A stretch of DNA of 64,000 nt from Nocardioides sp. SYSU D00065 (GTDB lineage Bacteria > Actinomycetota > Actinomycetes > Propionibacteriales > Nocardioidaceae). Each line of letters begins with the position of its first letter. Within the stretch, counting starts at the first letter, position 1. Under the pieces are notes generated by a model. That model was not told the origin of the DNA. It ran no database searches and saw only the letters and a list, made by a program, of their open reading frames with translations. The position numbers and the translations under genes are program-made. This document shows, piece by piece, positions 50,755 through 58,710 of this stretch. The stretch is from NCBI RefSeq assembly GCF_017916425.1, contig NZ_JAFMSX010000002.1:118413-182412 (forward strand), in the 5' to 3' direction.

Positions 50755-51416
50755 CAGGAGTCCTTCTGCCGGTGCTGCTCGGGCTGCTCGAGGGAGGCGC
50801 GGCAGGCGTCGAGGACGACCTGCACGTCGGAGGGTACGTCGCGTCCGGCGGCCTCGCGCTCGCGCTGGTAGCGCTGCACCATCTCCGCCAGCCGGTGGTC
50901 GGCGCGGCGCGCGAGCCCGGTCACGGAGGTGACCGGGACGCCGGTGAACAGGCACTTGAGGACGCCCTGGCGCCAGGCGTCGTCGTCGAGCCGGTCGCTG
51001 TGCGGCCCCATGGCGGCGGCGACGAGGCGGGTGTCGTTGGTGCGCAGCGCGTCGAGCAGCAGGTCGCTGCCGTCGAGATCCTCGGGCGCGCCGGACAGGG
51101 CGTGGAGGACCGCCCGCTTCTCGTCGTTGTCGCCGTAGCGGTAGACCTCGCGCAGCTCGGCGAGCAGGGCCGCGGGCTCGAGTGACCGCGCCGCTGCCTG
51201 CACGAGGGAGACGCGCACCGCGTCCTCCACCAGTACGCCGTCGGTGCCGGGTAGCGGCCCGCGTCCGGTCTTGCGCGCCGCGGCGGGGAAGGTCCGTCCG
51301 AGCCGGGTGGGCTCCTCGGCCACCTCGGCGGTGATCGCCTCCCACTGGGCCTGCGCGCGCTCGTCGAGCGCGTCGCGGATGATGTCGTGCTCGGCCAGCG
51401 GCCGGATCTCGGTCAC
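50754..51416 (-). CDS. eboA: EboA domain-containing protein
   Basis: The 220-residue, mostly helical soluble protein has a conserved core: REVYRYGDNDEKRAVLHALSG near residue 88, DALRTNDTRLVAAAMGPHSDRLDDDAWRQGVLKCLFTGVP and LARRADHRLAEMVQRY. This helical, HEAT-like pattern is what EboA proteins of other ebo clusters show. No catalytic motif is visible. It starts with a GTG in the stop of the TIM-barrel gene. The Cys in VLKCLFTG is the only one in the core. Confidence 0.82.
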   Translation of the reverse strand: MTEIRPLAEHDIIRDALDERAQAQWEAITAEVAEEPTRLGRTFPAAARKTGRGPLPGTDGVLVEDAVRVSLVQAAARSLEPAALLAELREVYRYGDNDEKRAVLHALSGAPEDLDGSDLLLDALRTNDTRLVAAAMGPHSDRLDDDAWRQGVLKCLFTGVPVTSVTGLARRADHRLAEMVQRYQREREAAGRDVPSDVQVVLDACRASLEQPEQHRQKDS

Positions 51417-52303
51417 GGCGTGGATCCTTCCTCGTCGAGGCGGGTCAGGGAGGCGCGCAGGGCGGCGATCTGTCGCGCGGCGACCGTCGGCGCCGCGTGG
51501 GAGTGCCGGGGGAGCTCCACGCTGGCCAGGCCGGTGAAGCCGGTGGCCAGCAGGGCCCGCAGGACGGCGTCGAGGTCGAGGATGCCGGCGCCGAGCTCGA
51601 GGTGCTCGTGCACGTCGCGGACCATGTCGTCGACCTGCACGTTGCCGATGAGGTCGCCGGCGGCGGCGACGGACGCCTCCGGGCTGCGCGGCTCGTTGCA
51701 CACGAGGTGCCCGAGGTCCAGGGTCAGCCGGAGGTGGTCGGGCTCGCCGAGCCGGCGACGCAGCTCGAGCGCCTCGTCGACGGTGTCGACGAGCATGCCG
51801 GGCTCCGGCTCGAAGCACACGGTCACGCCGAGGTCGTGGGCGAGGTCGAGGACCGGGCCCAGGCCGTCGGTGAGGCGTCGCCATCCCACCTCCGTGCTGG
51901 TCCCCTCCGGCAGCACCCCGGACCAGCACGACATCGCCTCGGCGCCCAGCTCGGCCGCGATCCGCACGGCACGGGTGAGCAGCTCGATGCGCGGAGCCCG
52001 GTCGCCGTCGCTGACCAGCGTGGGCTCGTGCTTGTGCCACGGGTCGAGGACGTAGCGCGAGCCGGTCTCGATGACGACGGCCAGGTCGTGGTCGGCGAGC
52101 GACTTCGCGGCGCGCGCGGTCTGGGCGACCGCGTCGTCGGCGAAGGGGTCGAGGTGGGGCTGGTCGAGCGTGAGCGCGACGCCGTCGTAGCCGAGTCCCG
52201 CGATCACCGCGCAGGCGTCGGGGAACCGGTGGCCGGAGAAGCCGTTGCTGCCGTAGCCGAGGCGCAGCGGGGTCTGCGGCGAGCCGGGCGTCGGCGCGCT
52301 CAC
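51413..52303 (-). CDS. Sugar phosphate isomerase/epimerase-like TIM barrel protein
   Basis: The 296-residue AP-endonuclease-2 family protein begins LRLGYGSNGFSGHRFPDA. Metal-site segments are VCFEPEPGMLVDTVDEAL (Glu), LTLDLGHLVCNEP (Asp/His) and VQVDDMVRDVHEHLELGAG (His/Glu). It shares a FEPEPG motif with the downstream EboE, so the two barrels may descend from one gene or act in sequence. It is an extra member relative to the minimal eboABCDEF set. The GTG start overlaps the UbiA gene stop. Confidence 0.82.
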   Translation of the reverse strand: MSAPTPGSPQTPLRLGYGSNGFSGHRFPDACAVIAGLGYDGVALTLDQPHLDPFADDAVAQTARAAKSLADHDLAVVIETGSRYVLDPWHKHEPTLVSDGDRAPRIELLTRAVRIAAELGAEAMSCWSGVLPEGTSTEVGWRRLTDGLGPVLDLAHDLGVTVCFEPEPGMLVDTVDEALELRRRLGEPDHLRLTLDLGHLVCNEPRSPEASVAAAGDLIGNVQVDDMVRDVHEHLELGAGILDLDAVLRALLATGFTGLASVELPRHSHAAPTVAARQIAALRASLTRLDEEGSTP

Positions 52304-53163
52304 GTCGGGCTCCAGCGCCGCGACAGCGCGCGGTAGGCGGGACCGGCGCCCACGACGGTCGCGGCGGCGACCAGCCGGCCGCGCCGCGCGAGCCAGGCGC
52401 CCTGGAGGAGGGAGAACCCGCCGATGCCCGTGCGGGTCGCGGTGCGTGCCGCGTCGGCGGTGGGGTCCTGCGCGGCCCGCGCCTGGGCGCGGCCGACGAC
52501 GAGGGCGTACGCCGCCGACAGGCCGACCCCGGTGAGGCGCGCGAGGCGACCGGCGTCCGGGTCGTGGTGGGCGGCGTGTGCCGTCGCCGCGGCCACCGCG
52601 AGCGTGCCCGCCGTCACCGTGGCGGCGACCTCGCGACGGGTGCCGTGCACCTCGCCCCTGCTGAGCCAGGTGAGGCCCGCCGTGTGCGCGGTCATGGCGA
52701 GGGCGGGCTGCCAGGCGCCGGCGGGGGAGGAGTGGGCGCCGAGCAGCACGTCGAGTCCCCGGGTCGAGGCCATGGCGAGCGGCCCGATCGGCGCGTCCTT
52801 CGCGGCGGCGTCGTAGGTCACCACCATCAGCGCGAGCGGTGCTGCCACGGCGACGGCCGAGCGGCCGCCGAGGGCGGCTGCGAGCCCGACGCCCGCCGCG
52901 CCGAGACCGGCTGCGACGCCCAGCGCGGCAGCCGGGCTCACCCGGCCCGACGGGATCGGCCGCTCGGGCCGCTCCTCGGCGTCGACGTGCCGGTCGCACC
53001 AGTCGTTGAAGGCCATGCCGGACCAGTACAGGCACGTGGAGGCCAGCGGCATCGCCCAGCTCCTCCCGTCCGCGGCGGCGTGGGCGGCGCCCGACCACGC
53101 GTCGCCGGGGATGGAGAACGCGGCGGGGGCCCGGGTCAGCTCGACGAGGTCGCCGAGCCTCAC
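52300..53163 (-). CDS. eboC: EboC / SCO3242-type UbiA prenyltransferase
   Basis: The 287-residue membrane protein has about seven to eight helices and the UbiA aspartate motif NDWCDRHVDAEERPERPIPSG near residue 53 (NDxxDxxxD), which holds the Mg-prenyl diphosphate. The second Asp motif appears in DAAAKDAPIG (YDAAAKD). It resembles the SCO3242-family prenyltransferases of Streptomyces. It would attach a prenyl group to a hydroxylated or phosphorylated acceptor in the membrane. The GTG overlaps the stop of the inositol-phosphate-synthase-like gene, implying tight coupling of the two steps. Confidence 0.86.
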   Translation of the reverse strand: MRLGDLVELTRAPAAFSIPGDAWSGAAHAAADGRSWAMPLASTCLYWSGMAFNDWCDRHVDAEERPERPIPSGRVSPAAALGVAAGLGAAGVGLAAALGGRSAVAVAAPLALMVVTYDAAAKDAPIGPLAMASTRGLDVLLGAHSSPAGAWQPALAMTAHTAGLTWLSRGEVHGTRREVAATVTAGTLAVAAATAHAAHHDPDAGRLARLTGVGLSAAYALVVGRAQARAAQDPTADAARTATRTGIGGFSLLQGAWLARRGRLVAAATVVGAGPAYRALSRRWSPT

Positions 53164-54374
53164 GTCGTCACCCGGTCGGCGCACTCCGTCGACCAGGCGA
53201 GCAGGGCCTCCCACTGCTGCGCGAGGCGGTGCTCCTGCGAGCCCAGCGGCTGCTTGAAGAAGAAGCCGAGCGCCGCCAGCGGGCCGGTCTCGCCGACGGC
53301 CGCGGCGCGCGCGGTGAGGCGCGCGAGGTCGAGGACGAGCGGCGCAGCCAGGGCGGAGTCGCAGCCCTGCCAGGTGAACTGCATGGTCATCCGGGTGCCG
53401 AGGAAGCCGTCGAAGCGGACGTGGTCCCAGGCGGTCTTCCAGTCGCCGAGGTCCTCGACGTAGTCGATGTGCATCGGGCCGGGCACGGGGTGTCCGAGCA
53501 TCGACTCCACGCCCGAGCGCTTCGTGCTGGTCTTGCTCTCGCGGGCCGCGGGGTCGGACAGGGTCGAGCCGTCGCCGCCGCCCAGGAGGTTGATCGAGGT
53601 CCACGACCGCACGGCCAGCGACCGGGTCGAGAACATCGGAGCCAGGGCGGACTTCACCAGGGTCTCGCCGGTCTTGCCGTCGCTGCCGGCGTAGGGGATC
53701 GCCCGCGCCGCGGCGAGCTCGTGAAGCGCCGGGACGTCGATGCCGGGGCTCGGGGTGAACGCGACGTACGCCGCGCCGGCCAGCACGGCGGCGCAGGCGT
53801 AGACCGAGCTCGGCGACAGGGGCGCGCGGCCGGCCGACCAGGCCGCCTCGAGGTCGGCCCAGGTGGCCGCGTCGGCGCCGGCGTCGTGCGGCGGCTCGGT
53901 GCTCGACACGTCGACGACGACGACCCGGTCGAGGGCAGCGCCGAACTCGCGGATGTCGGCTGCCAGGCGCTCGACGTCGGCACGCTGGTCGGTCGACTCC
54001 CCGTGGCGCACACCCGGCCGCAGGCGGGCCTCGGTGGCCTCGAGGTCGGCGGTCACCTGCTGTGCCAGCACGCCCGGCACCACGCCGCCCGCCACGAGGC
54101 GCTCGGCCTGCTTGACCAGCGGGATGGTGCCGACGTCGTGGCCGCCCACGACGATGTCGGTGTAGGCCGGGAGGCCGCGCGCGTCGAGGTCGGGGTGCGC
54201 GCAGACGCAGCCGGTCTCGTCGGTCAGGTGCGCGGCGAGCGCGCTCAGGCCGAGGGTCGCGGTGGTCGCCAGCGATCCGCGCGCGCCGATGAACCAGATG
54301 CCGAGGGTGCCGCCGGGAACGTGCTCGGCGGGCTTTGTGTTGGGGGAGGGGGCCACCTGCCGAAGGTAATGCAC
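53160..54374 (-). CDS. Inositol-3-phosphate synthase family protein
   Basis: The 404-residue protein has an NAD-binding glycine-rich start LGIWFIGARGSLATTATLG (about residues 24-42). The MIPS catalytic regions follow: YAGSDGKTGETLVKSALAPMF with the conserved Lys near residue 230, and SWTSINLLGGGDGSTLSDP. It belongs to the Streptomyces SCO3243-like branch rather than the canonical actinobacterial Ino1. It would cyclise a sugar phosphate. In ebo clusters of other phyla this position is held by EboD, a dehydroquinate-synthase-type cyclase, so this looks like a functional replacement. The GTG follows AGGGG by seven bases and opens the operon. Confidence 0.84.
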   Translation of the reverse strand: MHYLRQVAPSPNTKPAEHVPGGTLGIWFIGARGSLATTATLGLSALAAHLTDETGCVCAHPDLDARGLPAYTDIVVGGHDVGTIPLVKQAERLVAGGVVPGVLAQQVTADLEATEARLRPGVRHGESTDQRADVERLAADIREFGAALDRVVVVDVSSTEPPHDAGADAATWADLEAAWSAGRAPLSPSSVYACAAVLAGAAYVAFTPSPGIDVPALHELAAARAIPYAGSDGKTGETLVKSALAPMFSTRSLAVRSWTSINLLGGGDGSTLSDPAARESKTSTKRSGVESMLGHPVPGPMHIDYVEDLGDWKTAWDHVRFDGFLGTRMTMQFTWQGCDSALAAPLVLDLARLTARAAAVGETGPLAALGFFFKQPLGSQEHRLAQQWEALLAWSTECADRVTT

Positions 54375-54423
54375 GTCACAACCCCTTTCAACGCCGCCCC
54401 CGCCACTTTTGTGTGCCGGTCGC

Positions 54424-55206
54424 TCAAAAGTGGCGCGCCGACGCCGGGTGCAGGGCGAGCGCGGAGCGAGAAGTCACGTGCGCCTCGCAGTGGCGCACCA
54501 GCTCGGCGTACGCCTCCGCACCCATCATCTCCACGAGCTCGGCCTCGTGGGTGAGGTAGACCGGCTCCGGCGCCACGTGCGCCTCGGTGTTGCCCGAGCA
54601 GTACCAGTCGAGGTCGTGCCCGCCCGGACCCCAGCCGCGACGGTCGTACTCGCCGATGGAGACCTCGGTGTACGACGTCCCGTCCTGCCGCTCCACGTTG
54701 CGGTACTGCCGGCGCAGCGGCAGCTGCCAGCACACGTCGGGCTTGGTCTCGAGCGGGTTGCGGCCCGAGCGCAGCGCCAGGCCGTGCAGCGCGCAGCCGG
54801 CTCCGCCCGGGCCGACCTCGGGCCCGAAGTCCGGACGGTTCTGGAACACGCAGGCCCGCTGGCCGTCGTACTCCACCACGAGCGTCTTGCGCTCGCCGTC
54901 CTCGTCGGTCTCGACCCAGTCGGAGGTGCCCACCGCGCGACGCGGGTGCATCTGCCAGTCGTCGGGGGTGAGCTCGGCGACGAACGCGGCGACCCGCGCC
55001 TCGTCGTCGGAGTCGGAGAAGTGGGCGCCGAGGGTGCAGCAGCCGACGTCGGGGGCGTCCGCGTAGATGCCTTGGCAGCCCCGGCCGAAGATGCAGGTGT
55101 AGGCGGACGTCAGCCACGTCAGGTCGCAGCGGAAGACCTGGGTGTCGTCGGCCGGATCGGCGAACTCGACGAACGCGCGGGGGAAGACGAGGTCGACTTC
55201 GGGCAC
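54424..55206 (-). CDS. Conserved cysteine-rich protein of unknown function
   Basis: The 260-residue soluble protein has an N-terminal cluster of five Cys residues (27, 38, 44, 56, 57; [10 protein letters not shown] then VGCCTLG). At least four more follow ([28 protein letters not shown]) plus one near the C-terminus. The spacing suggests a bound metal or Fe-S centre, similar in style to YkgJ/DUF3109 proteins, but I cannot assign a family. The start is leaderless: TAGGCT, six bases, GTG. It lies 49 bases upstream of the ebo operon on the same strand, so it may be read through into it, although the operon's first gene has its own AGGGG site. Confidence 0.75.
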   Translation of the reverse strand: MPEVDLVFPRAFVEFADPADDTQVFRCDLTWLTSAYTCIFGRGCQGIYADAPDVGCCTLGAHFSDSDDEARVAAFVAELTPDDWQMHPRRAVGTSDWVETDEDGERKTLVVEYDGQRACVFQNRPDFGPEVGPGGAGCALHGLALRSGRNPLETKPDVCWQLPLRRQYRNVERQDGTSYTEVSIGEYDRRGWGPGGHDLDWYCSGNTEAHVAPEPVYLTHEAELVEMMGAEAYAELVRHCEAHVTSRSALALHPASARHF

Positions 55207-55212
55207 TCGGGA

Positions 55213-55218
55213 AGCCTA
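55213..55218 (-). promoter_or_regulatory. Leaderless promoter -10 (TAGGCT) of the Cys-rich protein gene
   Basis: TAGGCT on the minus strand is followed by six bases and GTG at 55206. It is one base away from the divergent ppx -10 box. Confidence 0.6.
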
Positions 55219-55219
55219 G

Positions 55220-55225
55220 TAGCGT
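55220..55225 (+). promoter_or_regulatory. Leaderless promoter -10 (TAGCGT) of the ppx-like gene
   Basis: TAGCGT on the plus strand is followed by seven bases and ATG at 55233. Only base 55219 separates it from the divergent -10 box. Confidence 0.6.
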
Positions 55226-55232
55226 GGCGGGC

Positions 55233-56177
55233 ATGCGCCTGGGCGTCCTCGACATCGGCTCCAACACCGGCCACCTGCTGGTGGTCGACGCCCACGGTGG
55301 CGCGGCCCCGCTGCCCGCCTCCTCGCACAAGCAGCCGCTGCGGCTGGCCGAGCACCTCGACGCCGACGGGGCGGTCACGGCGAAGGGCATCGACGCCCTG
55401 ACCGAGTTCTGTGCCTCCGCGACGGCGATCGCCGAGGACAAGGGCTGCGAGGAGATGCTGGGGTTCGCCACCTCGGCGGTGCGTGACGCGGTCAACTCCG
55501 ACGAGGTGCTGGCTCACGTCGAGGACCGCACCGGCGTACGGCTCGAGGTGCTCTCCGGGGAGGACGAGGCGCGGCTGACGTTCCTGGCCGTACGCCGGTG
55601 GTTCGGCTGGTCGGCCGGCCGGCTGGCGGTCTTCGACATCGGCGGCGGCTCGCTCGAGATCGCCGGCGGGACCGACGAGGCGCCCGACGTCGCGTGGTCC
55701 CTGCCCCTGGGAGCCGCCCGGGTCGCGCGGTCGTGGTTCCAGGGCGGTCCGCCGTCGGAGGCGGAGTTCCGCGACCTGCGCCGGCAGATCCGCGCCGACA
55801 TCGCCCGCGACGCCGGCCACCTGCTGCGCCCGGGCGTACCGGACCGCGCGGCCGCGACCTCCAAGACGTTCCGCTCGCTGGCCCGCATCTGCGGCGCCGC
55901 GCCCAGCGCCGACGGGCCGCTCGTGCCCCGCGTGCTGGAGCTGGCCACCCTCTCCGGCTGGATCCCCAAGCTGATGGAGCTGGCCCCCGACGAGCTCGCC
56001 GCGCTGCCCGGCGTCTCCCCGAGCCGTACGCACCAGATCGTGCCCGGCGCGCTGGTCGCCGAGGCGTGCATGGACATCTTCGACCTCCCCGAGCTCGAGA
56101 TCTGCCCCTGGGCGCTGCGCGAGGGCGTCATCCTGCAGCGGCTCGACCAGATCTCCGTCGTCGCGAGGCACCACTGA
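55233..56177 (+). CDS. ppx: Ppx/GppA family exopolyphosphatase/guanosine pentaphosphatase
   Basis: The 314-residue ASKHA-fold phosphatase has phosphate loops [17 protein letters not shown] (residues 4-20) and [15 protein letters not shown] near residue 136. The catalytic Glu region [13 protein letters not shown] follows LEVLSGE near residue 113. It is the short actinobacterial form that lacks the C-terminal HD domain. In mycobacteria the two short paralogues split polyphosphate hydrolysis and pppGpp binding, so the substrate cannot be fixed here. A TIM-barrel isomerase gene follows two bases after the stop. Confidence 0.9.
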   Translation: MRLGVLDIGSNTGHLLVVDAHGGAAPLPASSHKQPLRLAEHLDADGAVTAKGIDALTEFCASATAIAEDKGCEEMLGFATSAVRDAVNSDEVLAHVEDRTGVRLEVLSGEDEARLTFLAVRRWFGWSAGRLAVFDIGGGSLEIAGGTDEAPDVAWSLPLGAARVARSWFQGGPPSEAEFRDLRRQIRADIARDAGHLLRPGVPDRAAATSKTFRSLARICGAAPSADGPLVPRVLELATLSGWIPKLMELAPDELAALPGVSPSRTHQIVPGALVAEACMDIFDLPELEICPWALREGVILQRLDQISVVARHH

Positions 56178-56179
56178 GC

Positions 56180-56983
56180 ATGGCTTCCCCTCCCGCTCCG
56201 CAGATCGGCCTGTCCACCGCGTCGGTCTACCCCGAGTCGACCGCGCACGCCTTCGGCTGGGCGGCGTCGCTCGGCTACGACGCCGTCGAGGTGATGGTGG
56301 GCATCGACGCGCTGAGCCAGCAGGTCGACACCGTCAAGAAGCTGAGCGAGCACCACGAGGTGCCGATCTGTGCGGTGCACGCGCCGTGCCTGCTGTTCAC
56401 CCAGCGCGTCTGGGGGACCGACCCGTGGGTCAAGCTGGAGAAGTCGGCGGAGATGGCGCACGCCGTGGGCGCCGACGTGGTCGTCGTGCACCCGCCGTTC
56501 CGCTGGCAGAAGGACTACGCCGCTGGCTTCGTGGAGGGCATCGCGTCGTTGGAGGCCAGGACCGGCATCGCCTTCGCGGTCGAGAACATGTACCCCTGGC
56601 GCGCGTCGTCGCGCCGCGGGATGGAGATGTACCTTCCCGGCTGGGATCCCAGCGACGAGGCGTACGCCAACACCACGATCGACCTGTCGCACGCCGCCAT
56701 CGCCCGCAGTGACGTGATCGAGATGGCCAAGCGGATGGGCGACCGGCTGCGCCACGTGCACCTCACCGACGGCAGCGGCTCAGCCAAGGACGAGCACCTC
56801 GTGCCCGGTCGCGGCATCATGCGCGCCCGCGAGCTCCTCGAGCACCTCGCGGGCACCGGCTTCGGCGGTCACGTCGTCCTCGAGATCAACACGCGCCGTG
56901 CCGCCGACCGCGCCGAGCGCGAGGCGGACCTGGCGGAGTCGCTGGCGTTCGCGCGCGCCCACCTCGCGGTGCCGACGCCGTGA
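56180..56983 (+). CDS. Sugar phosphate isomerase/epimerase family TIM barrel protein
   Basis: The 267-residue AP-endonuclease-2 family protein begins [26 protein letters not shown]. Metal ligands are expected in [11 protein letters not shown] (Glu), [10 protein letters not shown] (Asp/His) and [11 protein letters not shown] (His), with [10 protein letters not shown] near the end (Glu). Substrate unknown. The ATG is two bases past the ppx stop with no separate promoter. In other actinobacteria this gene regularly follows a ppx paralogue, which fits one operon. Confidence 0.84.
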   Translation: MASPPAPQIGLSTASVYPESTAHAFGWAASLGYDAVEVMVGIDALSQQVDTVKKLSEHHEVPICAVHAPCLLFTQRVWGTDPWVKLEKSAEMAHAVGADVVVVHPPFRWQKDYAAGFVEGIASLEARTGIAFAVENMYPWRASSRRGMEMYLPGWDPSDEAYANTTIDLSHAAIARSDVIEMAKRMGDRLRHVHLTDGSGSAKDEHLVPGRGIMRARELLEHLAGTGFGGHVVLEINTRRAADRAEREADLAESLAFARAHLAVPTP

Positions 56984-56990
56984 ACCGCCC

Positions 56991-57584
56991 GTGACGGCGC
57001 GTACGTCCCGCGGCCGGCGCCCGGGGGCGCCGGACACCCGCGCCGAGGTGCTCGCCGCCGCCCGGGCGTCGTTCGCCGAGAAGGGCTTCCGCGGCACGAC
57101 CATCCGCGCGGTCGCCGCGGCCGCAGGCGTCGACCCGGCCCTGGTGCACCACTACTTCGGCTCCAAGGACGACCTGTTCGTGGCCGCCCTCGAGATCCCC
57201 GTCGACCCGCGCGCGGTGCTGGCGCCCGTGGTCGCGGCGGGTCCCGACGGCGCGGGCGAGCGGCTCCTGCGCGCGTTCCTCGGCGTGTGGGACGACCCCG
57301 CGGTCCAGCCGGGTCTGCTCGCGATGGTGCGGTCGCTGCTCGTCGACGACGCGGGCGGGCGGCTGCGCGAGGCTTTCGTCCCCGTCGTGGTCGGGCCGGT
57401 GCTCGCCGGGCTCGTCGCCGACCGCGCCGACGTACGCATCCCGCTCGTCGCCAGCCAGGTCCTCGGGCTCATCGTCGCCCGCTACGTCGTGGCGCTCCCG
57501 CCGATGGCCCAGATGCCGGCCGACGACGTGGTCGCCCGGATCGGGCCGGTGCTGCAGCACTACCTCACCGGCGACCTGGCCTGA
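56991..57584 (+). CDS. TetR family transcriptional regulator
   Basis: The 197-residue repressor has an N-terminal helix-turn-helix, EKGFRGTTIRAVAAAAGVDPALVHHYFGSKDDLF (about residues 28-61), and an all-helical ligand domain. It starts seven bases after the isomerase gene, so it is probably in the ppx operon. The divided neighbourhood suggests it may control the ABC exporter downstream, whose promoter overlaps a GTGCGCGCAC palindrome. The ligand is unknown, probably a hydrophobic drug-like molecule exported by that pump. Confidence 0.88.
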   Translation: MTARTSRGRRPGAPDTRAEVLAAARASFAEKGFRGTTIRAVAAAAGVDPALVHHYFGSKDDLFVAALEIPVDPRAVLAPVVAAGPDGAGERLLRAFLGVWDDPAVQPGLLAMVRSLLVDDAGGRLREAFVPVVVGPVLAGLVADRADVRIPLVASQVLGLIVARYVVALPPMAQMPADDVVARIGPVLQHYLTGDLA

Positions 57585-57659
57585 CCGTCGTACGCGGACT
57601 CGCTCGGGCTGGCGCTGACTCGGGCGCTCGGGGGGGTCCGGCGTCGGGCCCTCGCTGTG

Positions 57660-57946
57660 GCGGTGTGTGAGCCACATCCCGGCGGCCGACGAGGTGGCTG
57701 ACGCACCGCTTCTATGGCGGCCGAGACTGCCGGCGGTGAGTGAGCCACATCCCGGCGGCCGACGAGGTGGCTGACGCACCGCTCGTGCGGCAGCCGCTCG
57801 TACGGCCGGCGCTCGTGCGGCCGGCGGTGAGTGAGCCACATCCCGGCGGTCGACGAGGTGGCTGGCGCACCGCTCGTACGGCAGCCGCGACGACCGGCGG
57901 TGAGTGAGCCACATCCCAGCGGCCGACGAGGTGGCTGACGCACCGC
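57660..57946. repeat. Palindromic repeat array 3 (four 50-bp units)
   Basis: Units lie at 57660-57709, 57733-57782, 57824-57873 and 57897-57946, with starts 73, 91 and 73 bases apart. The arms match arrays 1 and 2 (GCGGTG, GCCACAT; then GGTGGCT, CACCGC). The loop CCCGGCGGCCGACG is nearly constant here and differs from the other arrays. The array fills most of the 57585-57990 gap. Confidence 0.9.
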
Positions 57947-57954
57947 TCGAGGGG

Positions 57955-57983
57955 TTGACCGCGCAGGCACGTGCGCGCACAAT
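57955..57983 (+). promoter_or_regulatory. Sigma-A-type promoter with overlapping palindrome for the ABC exporter
   Basis: TTGACC (57955-57960), a 17-base spacer and CACAAT (57978-57983) are followed by seven bases and ATG at 57991. The perfect palindrome GTGCGCGCAC (57971-57980) overlaps the -10 box and is a candidate operator for the nearby TetR protein. Confidence 0.55.
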
Positions 57984-57990
57984 TCAACAC

Positions 57991-58710
57991 ATGATGAAAA
58001 ACGTCGTGGAAGTGCGGGACCTCGTCGTCGTACGAGGCGGGCGGGAGGTGCTGCCCGGCGTCTCGCTGGACGTGTCGTCCGGCGTCACCGGGCTGCTCGG
58101 GCCCAGCGGCTGCGGGAAGAGCACGCTCATGCGCAGCCTCGTCGGCGCGCAGCGGGTGCGGTCGGGCACGGTCGAGGTGCTGGGCCTGCCGGCCGGCAGC
58201 GCGCCGCTGCGCACCCGGGTCGGCTACGTCACGCAGGCCGCGAGCGTGTACGACGACCTGACCGTGAACGAGAACCTCGGGTTCTTCGCACGGGTTCTGG
58301 GCGCCGACCGGTCGGCGGTCGACCGCGCCGTCGACGCCGTCGCACTGGGTGAGCACCGCCACCAGGTGGTGGGCCGGCTCTCCGGCGGCCAGCGCAACCG
58401 GGTCGGCCTGGCTGTGGCACTGCTCGGCGAGCCCGACCTGCTGGTGCTCGACGAGCCGACGGTCGGGCTGGACCCGGTGCTGCGCCGCGACCTCTGGGAG
58501 CTGTTCCACGGCATCGCCGAGGCCGGCGCGGCGGTGCTGGTCTCGAGCCACGTGATGGACGAGGCCGAGCGCTGCCACCGCCTGCTGCTGATGCGCGAGG
58601 GCCGGATCATCGCCGACGGCCCGCCGGAGGAGATCCGCTCGCGAACCGGTGCCGCCGACGTCGAGGAAGCGTTCCTGCGCCTGGTCGAGGGTCGCGAGGA
58701 CGCGGCATGA
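57991..58710 (+). CDS. ABC exporter ATP-binding protein (drug/antibiotic type)
   Basis: The 239-residue nucleotide-binding protein has Walker A GPSGCGKSTLM near residue 34, signature LSGGQRNRVGLAVALL (Asn replacing Gln at the sixth position) and Walker B LLVLDEPTVGLDP. The family is ABC-2 exporters for drugs or lipids. A second ATG follows immediately (57994). Its stop overlaps the permease ATG. It is transcribed from a strong promoter just upstream and is probably under the control of the upstream TetR protein. Confidence 0.87.
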   Translation: MMKNVVEVRDLVVVRGGREVLPGVSLDVSSGVTGLLGPSGCGKSTLMRSLVGAQRVRSGTVEVLGLPAGSAPLRTRVGYVTQAASVYDDLTVNENLGFFARVLGADRSAVDRAVDAVALGEHRHQVVGRLSGGQRNRVGLAVALLGEPDLLVLDEPTVGLDPVLRRDLWELFHGIAEAGAAVLVSSHVMDEAERCHRLLLMREGRIIADGPPEEIRSRTGAADVEEAFLRLVEGREDAA

